The position numbers were made by a program, and so were the translations under genes. 36,244 bases of DNA, from NCBI GenBank assembly GCA_949840775.1, contig CATKXO010000032.1, forward strand, positions 1-36,244. The letters are read 5' to 3'. Origin of the DNA: an uncultured bacterium (GTDB taxonomy: Bacteria > Bacillota > Clostridia > Oscillospirales > Oscillospiraceae). Below the pieces are notes generated by a model that was not told where the DNA came from, ran no database searches, and saw only the letters and a program-made list of their open reading frames with translations. Below, in pieces: positions 27,184 through 35,796 of the stretch. How positions within the stretch are numbered: position 1 is the stretch's first letter; every line of letters begins with the position of its first letter.

Positions 27184-27948
27184 GTGGATTGGAACGCGCT
27201 CACCCTCTTTCTGATGGTCACCGGCCGCATGACCGGACTGATTCTCTTCAACCCCATTTTTGGACGAAGAGGGGTTCCCAGCATGGTCAAGGCGGGCTTT
27301 ATCCTGCTGCTGTCCATCAGCGTCTTTGCCATAACGCCGGTGAGGCTGGAGCTGCCCTCCAATCTGCTGGGCCTGGCAGTCACCTTTCTGATGGAGCTGT
27401 TCCTGGGCTATGCGCTGGGGCTGATTATCAATTTTTTCTTCTACATCCCGGTTATGGCGGGATCCGTCATCAGTATGCAGATGGGCCTGTCCATGGCGTC
27501 AACCTATGACCCCGCCTCGGGTATCCAGGTGACGGCAGTCTCCACGCTGTTCAATGTGCTGATGTCCCTGCTGTTTTTTGCGTCCAACGGCCACTGCACG
27601 CTGATCCGCATTTTTGCCACCACAGGGCTGGTGGTCCCCTTCGGCTCGGTGGCGCTGGGAGACGGCTTTTTCGGCGCCATGATCCAGATATTTTTGGACT
27701 GTACCCTGCTGGGCGTCAAGATGAGTATGCCGATTCTGGCCGCGGAGCTGATGGGCCAGGTGGGCATGGGCATCCTGATGAAGGCCATTCCCCAGATCAA
27801 CGTGTTTGCCATCAACATCGAGCTGAAGGTGATCGTGGGACTGGTGATGCTGCTGGTTATGATAATCCCCCTCAGCGGATATCTGCTGAACGCGGAGACT
27901 GAAATGCTTCTGGCCATCCAGCGTGTGCTGCCCTTTATGTCGGGCTGA
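27184..27948 (+). CDS. fliR: Flagellar export gate protein FliR
   Basis: FliR caps the helical FliP5-FliQ4-FliR export gate. The 254-residue protein has about six hydrophobic segments. Conserved parts include RMTGLILFNPIFGRRGVPS near 15-33 and GSVISMQMGLSMASTYDP near 95-112, and LMGQVGMGILMKAIPQINVF (in part). Translation starts at GTG 27184 after GGGGGAGG; no ATG is near. Confidence 0.96.
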   Translation: MDWNALTLFLMVTGRMTGLILFNPIFGRRGVPSMVKAGFILLLSISVFAITPVRLELPSNLLGLAVTFLMELFLGYALGLIINFFFYIPVMAGSVISMQMGLSMASTYDPASGIQVTAVSTLFNVLMSLLFFASNGHCTLIRIFATTGLVVPFGSVALGDGFFGAMIQIFLDCTLLGVKMSMPILAAELMGQVGMGILMKAIPQINVFAINIELKVIVGLVMLLVMIIPLSGYLLNAETEMLLAIQRVLPFMSG

Positions 27949-27986
27949 GCGAACCGGAAAACGGCTGACAAAGGGGGGATGATTCC

Positions 27987-29051
27987 ATGGCCGGCGACTC
28001 CAAAACCGAAAAGGCGACACCAAAAAGACGGCGGGACGAACGAAAAAAAGGTAATGTCCTGATGAGTCGGGACGCCGTCGCCGTGTCCACCCTGGTCGGC
28101 AGCCTGTTTATGGTCTATGTGATGCGCGACACCTTTCTGACGCGCATGGAAGACATCTTTAAGGTCTGCTTTGGCTATATGGCATCGGGCAGCCCGAATG
28201 TACTCTCTGAGGTGCTGCCCAAGCTGATGGGAACGGCATTGCTCACCTTTGTCACCATCTGCGGCCCCTTTTTGGCGGTCACCATTGTTTTGGCGGTGGG
28301 CGTGACCTTTTACCAGACCAAGTTTCTTGTAACCACCGAACCCCTCCGGCCCAAGTTCAGCCGGCTCAACCCCCTCCAGGGCATCAAACGGCTGTTTTCT
28401 CTGCGCAGCGTGGTTGAGGTTGTAAAAAACCTGCTGAAAATTGTAATTCTCCTGGTTTTGATCTATAATTACTTCCGCAAGGTGGCCCTGACCTTCAGCA
28501 GGTTCCTGGATATGGAGCTGGGGCAGTCCTGCGCGATCCTGTTCAGCGATATTGTAACTCTGGTGATGCAGATTGCAGTGGCCTTTGTGGTGCTGGCTTT
28601 CTTTGATTACCTGTACCAGTGGTGGGACTACGAACGCCAGCTGAAAATGTCCAAACAGGAGATCAAAGAGGAGTATAAGCAGATGGAGGGCGACCCCCAG
28701 GTCAAGAGCAAGATCAAGCAGATCCAGCGGCAGCGGGCCCAGCAGCGCATGATGCAGCAGGTGCCCCAGTCCGACGTGGTCATCCGAAACCCCACCCACT
28801 TCGCCGTGGCCCTGCGCTACCGCGAGGAGGAGGACGGCGCCCCGGTGGTGCTGGCCAAGGGGATGGATGAGCTGGCTCTCCGTATTGTCAAGGTGGCCGA
28901 GGACAGCGGCGTCTCCGTTGTGGAGAACGTGCCTCTGGCCCGCGCCCTGTATGCCTCTGTGGATATTGACAGAGAAATCCCCCCCGAATTTTACGGCCCT
29001 GTGGCCGAGGTTCTGGTCTACGTCCTGAAGCTGGACAAAAAGACCCCCTGA
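27987..29051 (+). CDS. flhB: Flagellar export switch protein FlhB
   Basis: FlhB sits on the export gate and changes substrate class when FliK signals hook completion. The 354-residue protein starts with the KTEKATPKRRRDERKKGNV motif typical of FlhB, has four membrane spans (about 30-210), and the autocleavage site N268-P-T-H inside VVIRNPTHFAVAL. The C-terminal domain ends with the conserved PLARALYASVDIDREIPPEF (in part). The start at 27987 follows AAAGGGGGGA. A terminator-like hairpin (29062-29084) follows before flhA. Confidence 0.97.
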   Translation: MAGDSKTEKATPKRRRDERKKGNVLMSRDAVAVSTLVGSLFMVYVMRDTFLTRMEDIFKVCFGYMASGSPNVLSEVLPKLMGTALLTFVTICGPFLAVTIVLAVGVTFYQTKFLVTTEPLRPKFSRLNPLQGIKRLFSLRSVVEVVKNLLKIVILLVLIYNYFRKVALTFSRFLDMELGQSCAILFSDIVTLVMQIAVAFVVLAFFDYLYQWWDYERQLKMSKQEIKEEYKQMEGDPQVKSKIKQIQRQRAQQRMMQQVPQSDVVIRNPTHFAVALRYREEEDGAPVVLAKGMDELALRIVKVAEDSGVSVVENVPLARALYASVDIDREIPPEFYGPVAEVLVYVLKLDKKTP

Positions 29052-29061
29052 CGTTGCAAGC

Positions 29062-29084
29062 AAGGCCCGCCCTGCCGGGCTTTT
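29062..29084 (+). terminator. Possible intra-operon terminator between flhB and flhA
   Basis: AAGGCCCG (29062-29069) pairs with CGGGCTTTT (29076-29083) around a 6-nt loop, with T residues on the 3' side. It would be a weak terminator inside the operon and may lower the yield of flhA and fliA relative to upstream genes. Confidence 0.4.
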
Positions 29085-29108
29085 CAATAAAGAGGAAAGG
29101 ATGAAACC

Positions 29109-31229
29109 ATGCGGCGTATTTTTCAAAACAGCATAGCGCTGATGGTGGTGGTCATCGTCCTGTTCCTGGTCATCCCCCTTCCGGAAGCGATCCTGGATAT
29201 CCTGATTATTGCAAATATCTCCCTGTCCATCGTGATCCTGATGGTCACCATGACCATCTCCGACGCACTGGAGTTCTCTATTTTTCCCTCCCTGCTGCTG
29301 ATTACCACCCTGTTCCGCCTGGGCCTGAACGTATCCACCACCCGGGCCATTCTGGGCTATGACGGCAGCACCGACGCCCCCGGCACGCCGGTCATCAAGA
29401 CCTTCGGCCAGCTGATTACCCAGGGCAACATTGTGCTGGGCATCATTATCTTCTTCATCATTGTGCTGGTGCAGTTCATCGTCATCACCAAGGGCGCCGA
29501 GCGCGTGGCCGAGGTGGCCGCCCGCTTCACCCTGGACGCCATGCCCGGCAAGCAGATGGCTATTGACGCCGACCTGTCCTCCGGCCTGATTAACGAGCAG
29601 CAGGCCCGGATGCGCCGGGAAAAGATTCAGCGGGAGGCCGATTTCTACGGCGCCATGGACGGCGCCACCAAGATCGTCAAGGGCGACGCAACCATGTCCC
29701 TGATTATCACGGCAATCAACCTCATCGGCGGCATTATCATCGGCTCCATCAACGGCGTGGGCGACCTGGGCGTTGTGGCCCAGACCTACTCCATCGCCAC
29801 CATCGGCGACGGGCTGGTGTCGCAGTTGCCCTCCGTGATGATTTCCACCGCCACCGGCATGATTGTCACCCGGTCGGTGTCTGACGGCAGCCTGAACGCC
29901 GATGTCATCAACCAATTTGCCGCCCAGCCCCGGGCCATCCTCACCGCCGGCGCTGTGCTCGTCATCTTAGGGCTGATTCCCGGAACCCCCACCCTTCCCC
30001 TGCTGCTGGTGGGCGTGGGCCTGGCCGTGGCCGGCTACCTGATGAGCGGCCGGCTGGAACGGAAAGAGGCCGCGGAACTGGTCCAGACAGAGGCACCTGC
30101 GGAGGCCGATATGACGGCCGCCCCCAGCGAGACCGACTACTACAAGGACATCAACAACGTATACGGGCTGCTCAGTGTGGACCCCATTGAGATGGAGTTT
30201 GGCTACAGCCTGATCCCCATGGTGGATGAGAGCAGCGGCGGCAAGCTCATCAGCCGCATCGTCATCTTCCGCCGCCAGTACGCCCAGGATATGGGCTTCG
30301 TTATCCCCTCCATCCGCCTCCACGACTCCTCCGCCCTGGGCACCAACCAGTATGTGGTGAAGATCAAGGGGGAGGAGGTGGCCCGGGGCGAGATTCTGGT
30401 GGACTACTACTTGGCCCTGGAGCCTGTCAACCCCGCCGGTGAGATCGACGGCATCGAGACCATCGAGCCCGCCTACGGCATCCCCTCCCGGTGGATTCTG
30501 CCGGAAAACAAGGAGATGGCGGAGATTTACGGCTACACCGTTATCGACCCCCTGTCCGTGATGCAGACCCACCTGAGCGAGGTGGTCCGCCGCCACGCCT
30601 ACGAGCTGCTGGGCCGGGCGGAGGTCATTCAGCTGGTGGAGAACCTGAAGAAGAACTCCCCCGAGTTGGTGGATGAGGCCATCCCCAATGTGCTGACCTA
30701 CGCCAACCTGGAGAAGATACTCCGCAATCTCTTGAAGGAGGGGGTCCCCATCCGGGACCTGGCCACCATCCTGGAGACCGCGGTGGACTCCCTGATGACC
30801 ACCAAAGATATGGATATGGTGTGCGAGAACATCCGCGTGGCCCTGAGCCGCACCATCACCCGCCGGTTCTGCGAACACGGCCAGCTCCGGGTGGTTACCC
30901 TGGACGCCGAGGTGGAAAAGCGGATCATCAACTCCCTCAGCAAGAACGAGCAGGGCATCTACCTGGCCATGGGCCCCGACCTGATGCAGACCATCGTCAC
31001 CCAGCTGGGCGACTACCTGAAAAAGTTCAACGATCTGTCCCAGACCCCCATCGTCCTTACCAGCCAGGTCATCCGGGTCTATCTCAGCCGGATGCTCTCC
31101 CAGTTCTATCCCAGCGTTTATGTCCTCTCCTTTAATGAGATTACCAGCGACGTGCAGATCCAGTCCCTGGGCAACATTACGCTGGATACGGCGCACGCCA
31201 GGCCCGAGCGAAAGGCGGCCGCGGTATGA
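29109..31229 (+). CDS. flhA: Flagellar export gate protein FlhA
   Basis: FlhA forms the nonameric ring that uses the proton gradient to drive export and docks chaperone-substrate complexes. The 706-residue protein has about eight membrane spans in residues 10-310. The FHIPEP family signature region reads ARFTLDAMPGKQMAIDADL near 137-155. The cytosolic half (about 350-706) has the usual LSVDPIEMEFGYSLIPMVD and FCEHGQLRVVTLD segments. The start at 29109 follows GAGGAAAGG. The stop overlaps the fliA start (ATGA). flhF and flhG, often found here, are missing. Confidence 0.98.
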   Translation: MRRIFQNSIALMVVVIVLFLVIPLPEAILDILIIANISLSIVILMVTMTISDALEFSIFPSLLLITTLFRLGLNVSTTRAILGYDGSTDAPGTPVIKTFGQLITQGNIVLGIIIFFIIVLVQFIVITKGAERVAEVAARFTLDAMPGKQMAIDADLSSGLINEQQARMRREKIQREADFYGAMDGATKIVKGDATMSLIITAINLIGGIIIGSINGVGDLGVVAQTYSIATIGDGLVSQLPSVMISTATGMIVTRSVSDGSLNADVINQFAAQPRAILTAGAVLVILGLIPGTPTLPLLLVGVGLAVAGYLMSGRLERKEAAELVQTEAPAEADMTAAPSETDYYKDINNVYGLLSVDPIEMEFGYSLIPMVDESSGGKLISRIVIFRRQYAQDMGFVIPSIRLHDSSALGTNQYVVKIKGEEVARGEILVDYYLALEPVNPAGEIDGIETIEPAYGIPSRWILPENKEMAEIYGYTVIDPLSVMQTHLSEVVRRHAYELLGRAEVIQLVENLKKNSPELVDEAIPNVLTYANLEKILRNLLKEGVPIRDLATILETAVDSLMTTKDMDMVCENIRVALSRTITRRFCEHGQLRVVTLDAEVEKRIINSLSKNEQGIYLAMGPDLMQTIVTQLGDYLKKFNDLSQTPIVLTSQVIRVYLSRMLSQFYPSVYVLSFNEITSDVQIQSLGNITLDTAHARPERKAAAV

Positions 31230-32047
31230 GCGGGGGGACGGCTGTTTCCGGGCAGGAGAAGCTGACCTGGAGCCAGGAGGAGCTGGACGCGCTCACCACG
31301 GAGGAGCTGTTCCAGACCTATAAGCGCACCGGAAATGAGGAGCTGAAATGGCCCCTGGTCATGCGGTATGTGGGGCTGGTGAAGACCATCGCTCTCCAGG
31401 TGCGGGGGGTGTACAGCAGCTTTGCCCAGGTGGACGACATTGTCAACGAGGGGTTGCTCACCCTGGCCGGCGCGGTAGATAAGTTTGACCCGGACAAGGG
31501 CATCAAGTTTGAGACCTATGTGTCCAAGCGCATCCGGGGGGCGGTCATTGACCTGGCCCGGCGGCAGGACTGGGTGCCCCGCAGTGTGCGGCGCAAGGCC
31601 CGGGATATCGACCAGGCCAGCAGCGAGCTGTTTTCCGAGCTGGGCCGCTACCCCACCGATCAGGAGATGGCAGCGCGGCTGGGAATCAGCCAGGACCAGT
31701 ATCAGGAGGACCTGGCCAACTCCTCCATGTGCAACGTGCTCTCCCTGGACGCCCTCTTTGAGGACCGGGAGCAGAACGGGGGCGCGGAGGTGCCAGACAG
31801 CGGGGCGGACAGCCGTCCGGAGGACTCCATGCTCCGCCAGGAGCTGCTGGAGACCCTGACCCGCGGCATCAGCTCCCTGAGGGAGAATGAACAGACGGTC
31901 ATTTCTCTCTACTACCACAAAAACCTCAGCATGAAGGAGATTGCCCAGGTGATGGAGGTCAGCGAACCCCGGATATCCCAGCTTCACTCCCGGGCCATTC
32001 AAAAGCTGAAGCTGTATATGAATCAGTATATGACCGGCGGAAAGTAG
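31226..32047 (+). CDS. fliA: Flagellar sigma-28 factor FliA (SigD-like)
   Basis: Sigma-28 directs RNA polymerase to late flagellar and chemotaxis promoters and is held by FlgM until hook completion. The 273-residue protein shows region 2 (VDDIVNEGLLTLAGAVDKFD and IKFETYVSKRIRGAVIDLARRQDWVPRS, in part, about 70-125), a region 3 helix, and region 4 with the helix-turn-helix LSMKEIAQVMEVSEPRISQLHSRAIQKL (in part, about 230-258). The ATG overlaps the flhA stop by 4 nt, implying coupled translation with the export gate. Its anti-sigma factor FlgM is the first gene of block 1. Confidence 0.96.
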   Translation: MSGGTAVSGQEKLTWSQEELDALTTEELFQTYKRTGNEELKWPLVMRYVGLVKTIALQVRGVYSSFAQVDDIVNEGLLTLAGAVDKFDPDKGIKFETYVSKRIRGAVIDLARRQDWVPRSVRRKARDIDQASSELFSELGRYPTDQEMAARLGISQDQYQEDLANSSMCNVLSLDALFEDREQNGGAEVPDSGADSRPEDSMLRQELLETLTRGISSLRENEQTVISLYYHKNLSMKEIAQVMEVSEPRISQLHSRAIQKLKLYMNQYMTGGK

Positions 32048-32075
32048 GCCGCCGGATCGAGAGGAGTTTTGCGCT

Positions 32076-32831
32076 ATGATGAAGGGCTTTTATAATCTGA
32101 CCTCCGGGATGCTGTCCCAGGGGCGGCGGCTGGACGTGGTGGCCAACAATATGACGAATATATCCACCGCCGGCTACAAGGCCGAGCACTACACCGACCG
32201 CACCTTTGACGAGGTGATGGCAGTGCGGATCGGCAACCAGGTCAAGAACGCCTACCAGGAGCTGCCCACCTATCAGGCCCATATCCTGGCCCCGGACCAC
32301 CTGTATACCGACTTTAGCCAGAGCTCCTTTGAGGAGACCAACCTGCCCCTGGATTTTGCCATCCAGGGCGAGGGCTTCTTCGCCATTCAGACGGTGGACG
32401 GCGTGGCCTACACCCGGGCGGGCAGCTTCACGCTGGACAACGAGGGATACCTGTGCCTATCTGAGCTGGGCCGGGTGCTGGATAACGAGGGTAACCAGAT
32501 CCAGCTGCCCACCGACAAGCTGGAGGTGGACCAGCAGGGCAACCTCTCCACCAAGGACGGCGAGTATCTGGCCACCCTGGGTGTGTATATGTTTGAGGAC
32601 AACGGTGAGCTGGAGCGCACCCCCTACGGCCTGTTTACCGGCGGCGGGGCGCAGCTCAACGAGGAGGCCACCATCCTCCACAAGTGGGTGGAGCGCTCCA
32701 ACGTGAATATGGTGAAGGAAATGGTCAATATGATGACCACCCAGCGGGCCCTTCAGAGCGCCGCCCAGATGAGCAAGATCTACAACGAGGTCATCACCCG
32801 GGCTGTGGGCGATATCGGCCGGATGCAGTGA
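32076..32831 (+). CDS. flgF: Flagellar rod protein, FlgF/FlgG family (first copy)
   Basis: The 251-residue protein has the axial-family N-terminus (MLSQGRRLDVVANNMTNISTAGYKAE near 11-36, in part), the FlgF/G/E middle domain with FAIQGEGFFAIQT and YTRAGSFTLDNEGYL near 90-127, and the C-terminal VERSNVNMVKEMVNMMTTQRALQSAAQM. These features define distal-rod proteins FlgF and FlgG (FlhO and FlhP in Bacillus). Two copies in tandem suggest one plays each role; which is which is not certain. It follows fliA after 28 nt with GAGAGGAG at the start. Confidence 0.9.
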   Translation: MMKGFYNLTSGMLSQGRRLDVVANNMTNISTAGYKAEHYTDRTFDEVMAVRIGNQVKNAYQELPTYQAHILAPDHLYTDFSQSSFEETNLPLDFAIQGEGFFAIQTVDGVAYTRAGSFTLDNEGYLCLSELGRVLDNEGNQIQLPTDKLEVDQQGNLSTKDGEYLATLGVYMFEDNGELERTPYGLFTGGGAQLNEEATILHKWVERSNVNMVKEMVNMMTTQRALQSAAQMSKIYNEVITRAVGDIGRMQ

Positions 32832-32871
32832 TTGAAATCCTCTGTGAAGTAAAGAAAGGCGTGAGCAAGCT

Positions 32872-33651
32872 ATGAATATGTCCTTCTACACCGGTGCTGT
32901 GGGCGCCTGGCAGCAGCAGCAGCGCATGAACGTCCAGGCCAACAACATCGCCAACGTCAACAACTACGGCTATAAGGCGGAGCGGGCCACCTTTCACCAC
33001 CTGATGTACGGCAACGTGACGGGCATCGACGAGGAGCAGCTGCCCAAGGGCACAGGCACCAAGATGGTGAAGGCCAGCGTGGACTACGAGACCGGGGGCT
33101 ACACCGATACCGGCCGTGTGTTCGACTTTGCCATTGTGGGAGACGGCTTCTTTGCCCTGTACAATCCGGTCACACAGGATATATCCTTTACGCGGGACGG
33201 CGCCTTTATTATGGCCCGGTACGAGGTCCCGCCTCCTGAGGACGCCGAGCCGGAGATTGACCCGGATACCGGGGAGGAGATCGAGCCCGAAAACACCGTC
33301 GAATGGCGGCTGTCCGACAACGAGGGCCGCTGTGTGCTGGACTCCATGGGCAACTTTATCATCATCGACCCGGAGGACCGGAAGGCGGACCTGGACATCG
33401 GCGTATTTGACTACCGCGTCTATGACGGCATGCTTCACGCCGACAGCGGCCGATTCTCCGCGATTGAGAAGAACGGCGACCTGTATATGGGCACCGGTAC
33501 GGTGAAACGGGGCGTTTTGGAGCGCTCCAATGTGGATCTGGCCCAGGAGTTGGTCAAGGTCATTGAGTCCCAGCGGGCCTACAGCTACGCGCTGAGGATG
33601 GTGCAGACGACGGATGAGATCGAGCAGACCATTAACGGCCTGTCCAACTAA
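32872..33651 (+). CDS. flgG: Flagellar rod protein, FlgF/FlgG family (second copy)
   Basis: The 259-residue protein is the second distal-rod type protein. The N-terminus (RMNVQANNIANVNNYGYKAERATF near 19-42, in part), FAIVGDGFFALY near 84-95, and the C-terminal LERSNVDLAQELVKVIESQRAYSYALRMVQ (in part) are typical. The middle domain has an acidic Pro/Glu insert (PPPEDAEPEIDPDTGEEIE near 121-139) that the first copy lacks. It starts at 32872 (ATGAATATG) after AAAGGCGTGAG; the ribosome site is modest. Assignment as FlgG rather than FlgF is tentative. Confidence 0.87.
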   Translation: MNMSFYTGAVGAWQQQQRMNVQANNIANVNNYGYKAERATFHHLMYGNVTGIDEEQLPKGTGTKMVKASVDYETGGYTDTGRVFDFAIVGDGFFALYNPVTQDISFTRDGAFIMARYEVPPPEDAEPEIDPDTGEEIEPENTVEWRLSDNEGRCVLDSMGNFIIIDPEDRKADLDIGVFDYRVYDGMLHADSGRFSAIEKNGDLYMGTGTVKRGVLERSNVDLAQELVKVIESQRAYSYALRMVQTTDEIEQTINGLSN

Positions 33652-33674
33652 TGAGAAAGAAGGGAAGCTGGGGT

Positions 33675-34298
33675 ATGATAAAGAACTACGATCAGTTAAC
33701 GTCGCTGGAGATCGATACCCTGCGGGAAATTGGCAGCATCGGCACCGGCAACGCCGCCACCGCCCTGTCACAGATGCTGGGCAAGGAGGTGCGCATCACC
33801 ATGCCGGAGGTGCGCATCATGGGCTACAACGAGGCCATCGAGTGGATCGGCGGGCCGGAGGCGGTGACCGCCGGCGTGCTGGTGAAGATGAGCGGCGACA
33901 TTGGCGGCATTATGCTGTCGGTGCAGAAGCTGGAGCTGGTCAACTTCATTCTGGAGACCATGCTGGGCCAGGGCATCCAGAGCTATGAGGAGCTGGAGGA
34001 GCTGCAGCAGTCCGCTCTGATTGAGATCGGCAACATCATGATCTCCGCCTTTGTAACGGCCCTGTCCGGATTGGCTGGCATTGACATCAACCTGACAGTC
34101 CCCGCCTTCGCGGTGGATATGCAGGGCGCGATTTTAACAGTGCCCATGGCCGAATACGGCGGCATGTCCGACTACCTGATGACGATTGGGGGAAATTTCG
34201 TATGCAACGGGCAGGAAATCCCCAGCCACCTGCTGCTGTCTCCCGATCTGCGTTCCCTGGATTTCCTGTTGAGAAAGCTGGGCGTTAGCGATGGCTGA
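33675..34298 (+). CDS. cheC: CheY-P phosphatase CheC
   Basis: CheC removes phosphate from CheY-P and pairs with the deamidase CheD. The 207-residue length is normal. It should carry two sites of the form [D/S]xxxExxN-x22-P. The second is complete: S113, E117, N120, P143. The first reads D14, E18, then S21 in place of Asn, with P44 in place, so this site is probably weakened or dead. I chose ATG 33675 because AAGGGAAG lies at the right distance; an earlier in-frame ATG at 33651 overlaps the flgG stop and lacks a ribosome site. It overlaps cheD by 8 nt. Confidence 0.95.
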   Translation: MIKNYDQLTSLEIDTLREIGSIGTGNAATALSQMLGKEVRITMPEVRIMGYNEAIEWIGGPEAVTAGVLVKMSGDIGGIMLSVQKLELVNFILETMLGQGIQSYEELEELQQSALIEIGNIMISAFVTALSGLAGIDINLTVPAFAVDMQGAILTVPMAEYGGMSDYLMTIGGNFVCNGQEIPSHLLLSPDLRSLDFLLRKLGVSDG

Positions 34299-34776
34299 GC
34301 AAAAGCTGACGGTAGGAATTGCTGACATGAAGATGCTCCAGGGGGAGGGCATCCTGGTGACTTACGCGCTGGGCTCCTGCATCGGACTGTGCTTCCATGA
34401 CCCGAAGTTGCGGCTGGGAGCGCTGCTCCATATCATGCTGCCGCTGAATATGGAGGCGGGACGGGCCCACCCGCTGAAGTACGCCGACAGCGGCATCAAG
34501 GAGACGCTGCGGCAGCTGGAGGCCAAGGGGGCCTCCCGGGGCCGGCTGACGGTAAAGATCGCCGGCGGCGCCAAGATGTTTGAGGTCTCCGGCGGCGGCG
34601 GTCTGGGCAATATCGGACAGCGAAATATTGAAAGCGTCCACGCGATCCTGAAACGGGAGAATATCCGCCTTTTGGCGGAGGACGTGGGCGGGAAGGTGGC
34701 CCGGACACTGCTCTTTGACGTGGCCAGCGGCCAGGGCTGCATCCGGTCCTACGGACAAAAAGACATCATTTTTTAA
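34291..34776 (+). CDS. cheD: Chemoreceptor glutamine deamidase CheD
   Basis: CheD deamidates glutamines on chemoreceptors and stimulates CheC. The 161-residue protein has the catalytic residues at correct spacing: T24, C30 (YALGSCIGL) and H47 (LLHIMLP). Further typical segments are KIAGGAKMF near 90-98 and IGQRNIESV near 109-117. The ATG at 34291 lies inside the end of cheC, so the two partners are coupled in translation. Confidence 0.97.
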   Translation: MAEQKLTVGIADMKMLQGEGILVTYALGSCIGLCFHDPKLRLGALLHIMLPLNMEAGRAHPLKYADSGIKETLRQLEAKGASRGRLTVKIAGGAKMFEVSGGGGLGNIGQRNIESVHAILKRENIRLLAEDVGGKVARTLLFDVASGQGCIRSYGQKDIIF

Positions 34777-34837
34777 CCAGCGAGCGGTCCAAGGCGCCGG
34801 GCGGCGCTTATCCTAAATAGAGTGAGGAGTGTCAGAA

Positions 34838-35764
34838 ATGGCGGAGGTACATAACAGCGGTATCCTTTTGGAGTCCGGCACCAACGAGATCGAGATCATG
34901 GAGTTTACTATTGACGGAAACCTGTACGGAATCAACGTGGCCAAGGTGCGGGAGATTGTCATGCCTACCCCGGTCAAGATGATGCCCCATGCCCACCCGG
35001 CCGTGGAGGGAATCATTAAGCCGCGGGACATTGTCATTACCGTGGTGGACCTGCCTACCTACCTGGGCGCGGCCAACCCGAAGGGCGAGAAAGACCTGTT
35101 TATCATTACCAACTTTAATAAGATGTACATTGCCTTCCGGGTGCACACGGTGGTGGGCATTAACCGCATCTCCTGGATGGACATTCACAAGCCGGACAAG
35201 ACGGTGTCCGGCGGGTCCGAGGGGGTGGCCACCGGCATCGCCCAGTGCGGCAAAGACCTGGTGACCATTCTGGACTTTGAGCGCATTGTAGCCGAGATTG
35301 CCCCGGAGACCACCATCCAGGCGGACGAGATTGAACAGATGGGCCCCCGGACCCGCAGCGAGGAGCCAATCTGGATTGCGGAGGACTCCATCCTCCTGTC
35401 CAAGATGATTGGGGACTGCCTGCACAAGGCGGGGTACGCCAACCTGAAAATGTTCCCCAATGGCCGGGAGCTGTGGGAGGCGCTGAACGCCCTGCCTGAG
35501 GAAGGCAGGATGTTTGACCAGGTTGCGCTGATTATCACCGATATTGAGATGCCCCAGATGGACGGCCACCGGCTGACCAAGCTGGTGAAGAGCACCCCGC
35601 GCTTCCAGGATATCCCGCTGATTATCTTCTCCTCCCTTATCAGCGAGGAGATGCGGATCAAGGGTCGCCAGTTGGGCGCCGACGAGCAGATGAGCAAGCC
35701 GGAGATCGGCCACCTGGTGGACGTGATGGACCATCTTCTGGAAGAAAAAAGAACTGCGAAATAA
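34838..35764 (+). CDS. cheV: Chemotaxis coupling protein CheV
   Basis: CheV links receptors to CheA and adapts by phosphorylation. The 308-residue protein has an N-terminal CheW domain (about 17-160: FTIDGNLYGINVAKVREIV in part, and a typical GIIKPRDIVITVVDL) and a C-terminal receiver domain (about 176-303) with E182-D183, phospho-acceptor D235 (IITDIEMPQMDG), S265-S266 and K287. I chose ATG 34838, 8 nt after GAGGAG; GTG 34829 would overlap that site. It is the last gene of block 2. CheA, CheW, CheB and CheR are not in the window. Confidence 0.95.
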   Translation: MAEVHNSGILLESGTNEIEIMEFTIDGNLYGINVAKVREIVMPTPVKMMPHAHPAVEGIIKPRDIVITVVDLPTYLGAANPKGEKDLFIITNFNKMYIAFRVHTVVGINRISWMDIHKPDKTVSGGSEGVATGIAQCGKDLVTILDFERIVAEIAPETTIQADEIEQMGPRTRSEEPIWIAEDSILLSKMIGDCLHKAGYANLKMFPNGRELWEALNALPEEGRMFDQVALIITDIEMPQMDGHRLTKLVKSTPRFQDIPLIIFSSLISEEMRIKGRQLGADEQMSKPEIGHLVDVMDHLLEEKRTAK

Positions 35765-35796
35765 AGAAAAAGCCCGCCGGCGGCGGGCTTTTTCTT
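35764..35796. terminator. Bidirectional terminator ending the fla/che operon
   Basis: AAGAAAAAGCCCGCC (35764-35778), a 3-nt loop and GGCGGGCTTTTTCTT (35782-35796) form a perfect 15-bp stem with A- and T-tracts. It starts in the cheV stop codon and reaches the stop of the convergent ComFB gene. Confidence 0.95.

Noticed and set aside
27504-29915. A very long open frame (803 codons) on the minus strand across fliR, flhB and flhA, and similar long antisense frames under most flagellar genes
   Set aside because: They are by-products of GC-rich codon use in the real genes on the other strand. Their products are His/Gly/Val-rich, have no family features and no ribosome sites.
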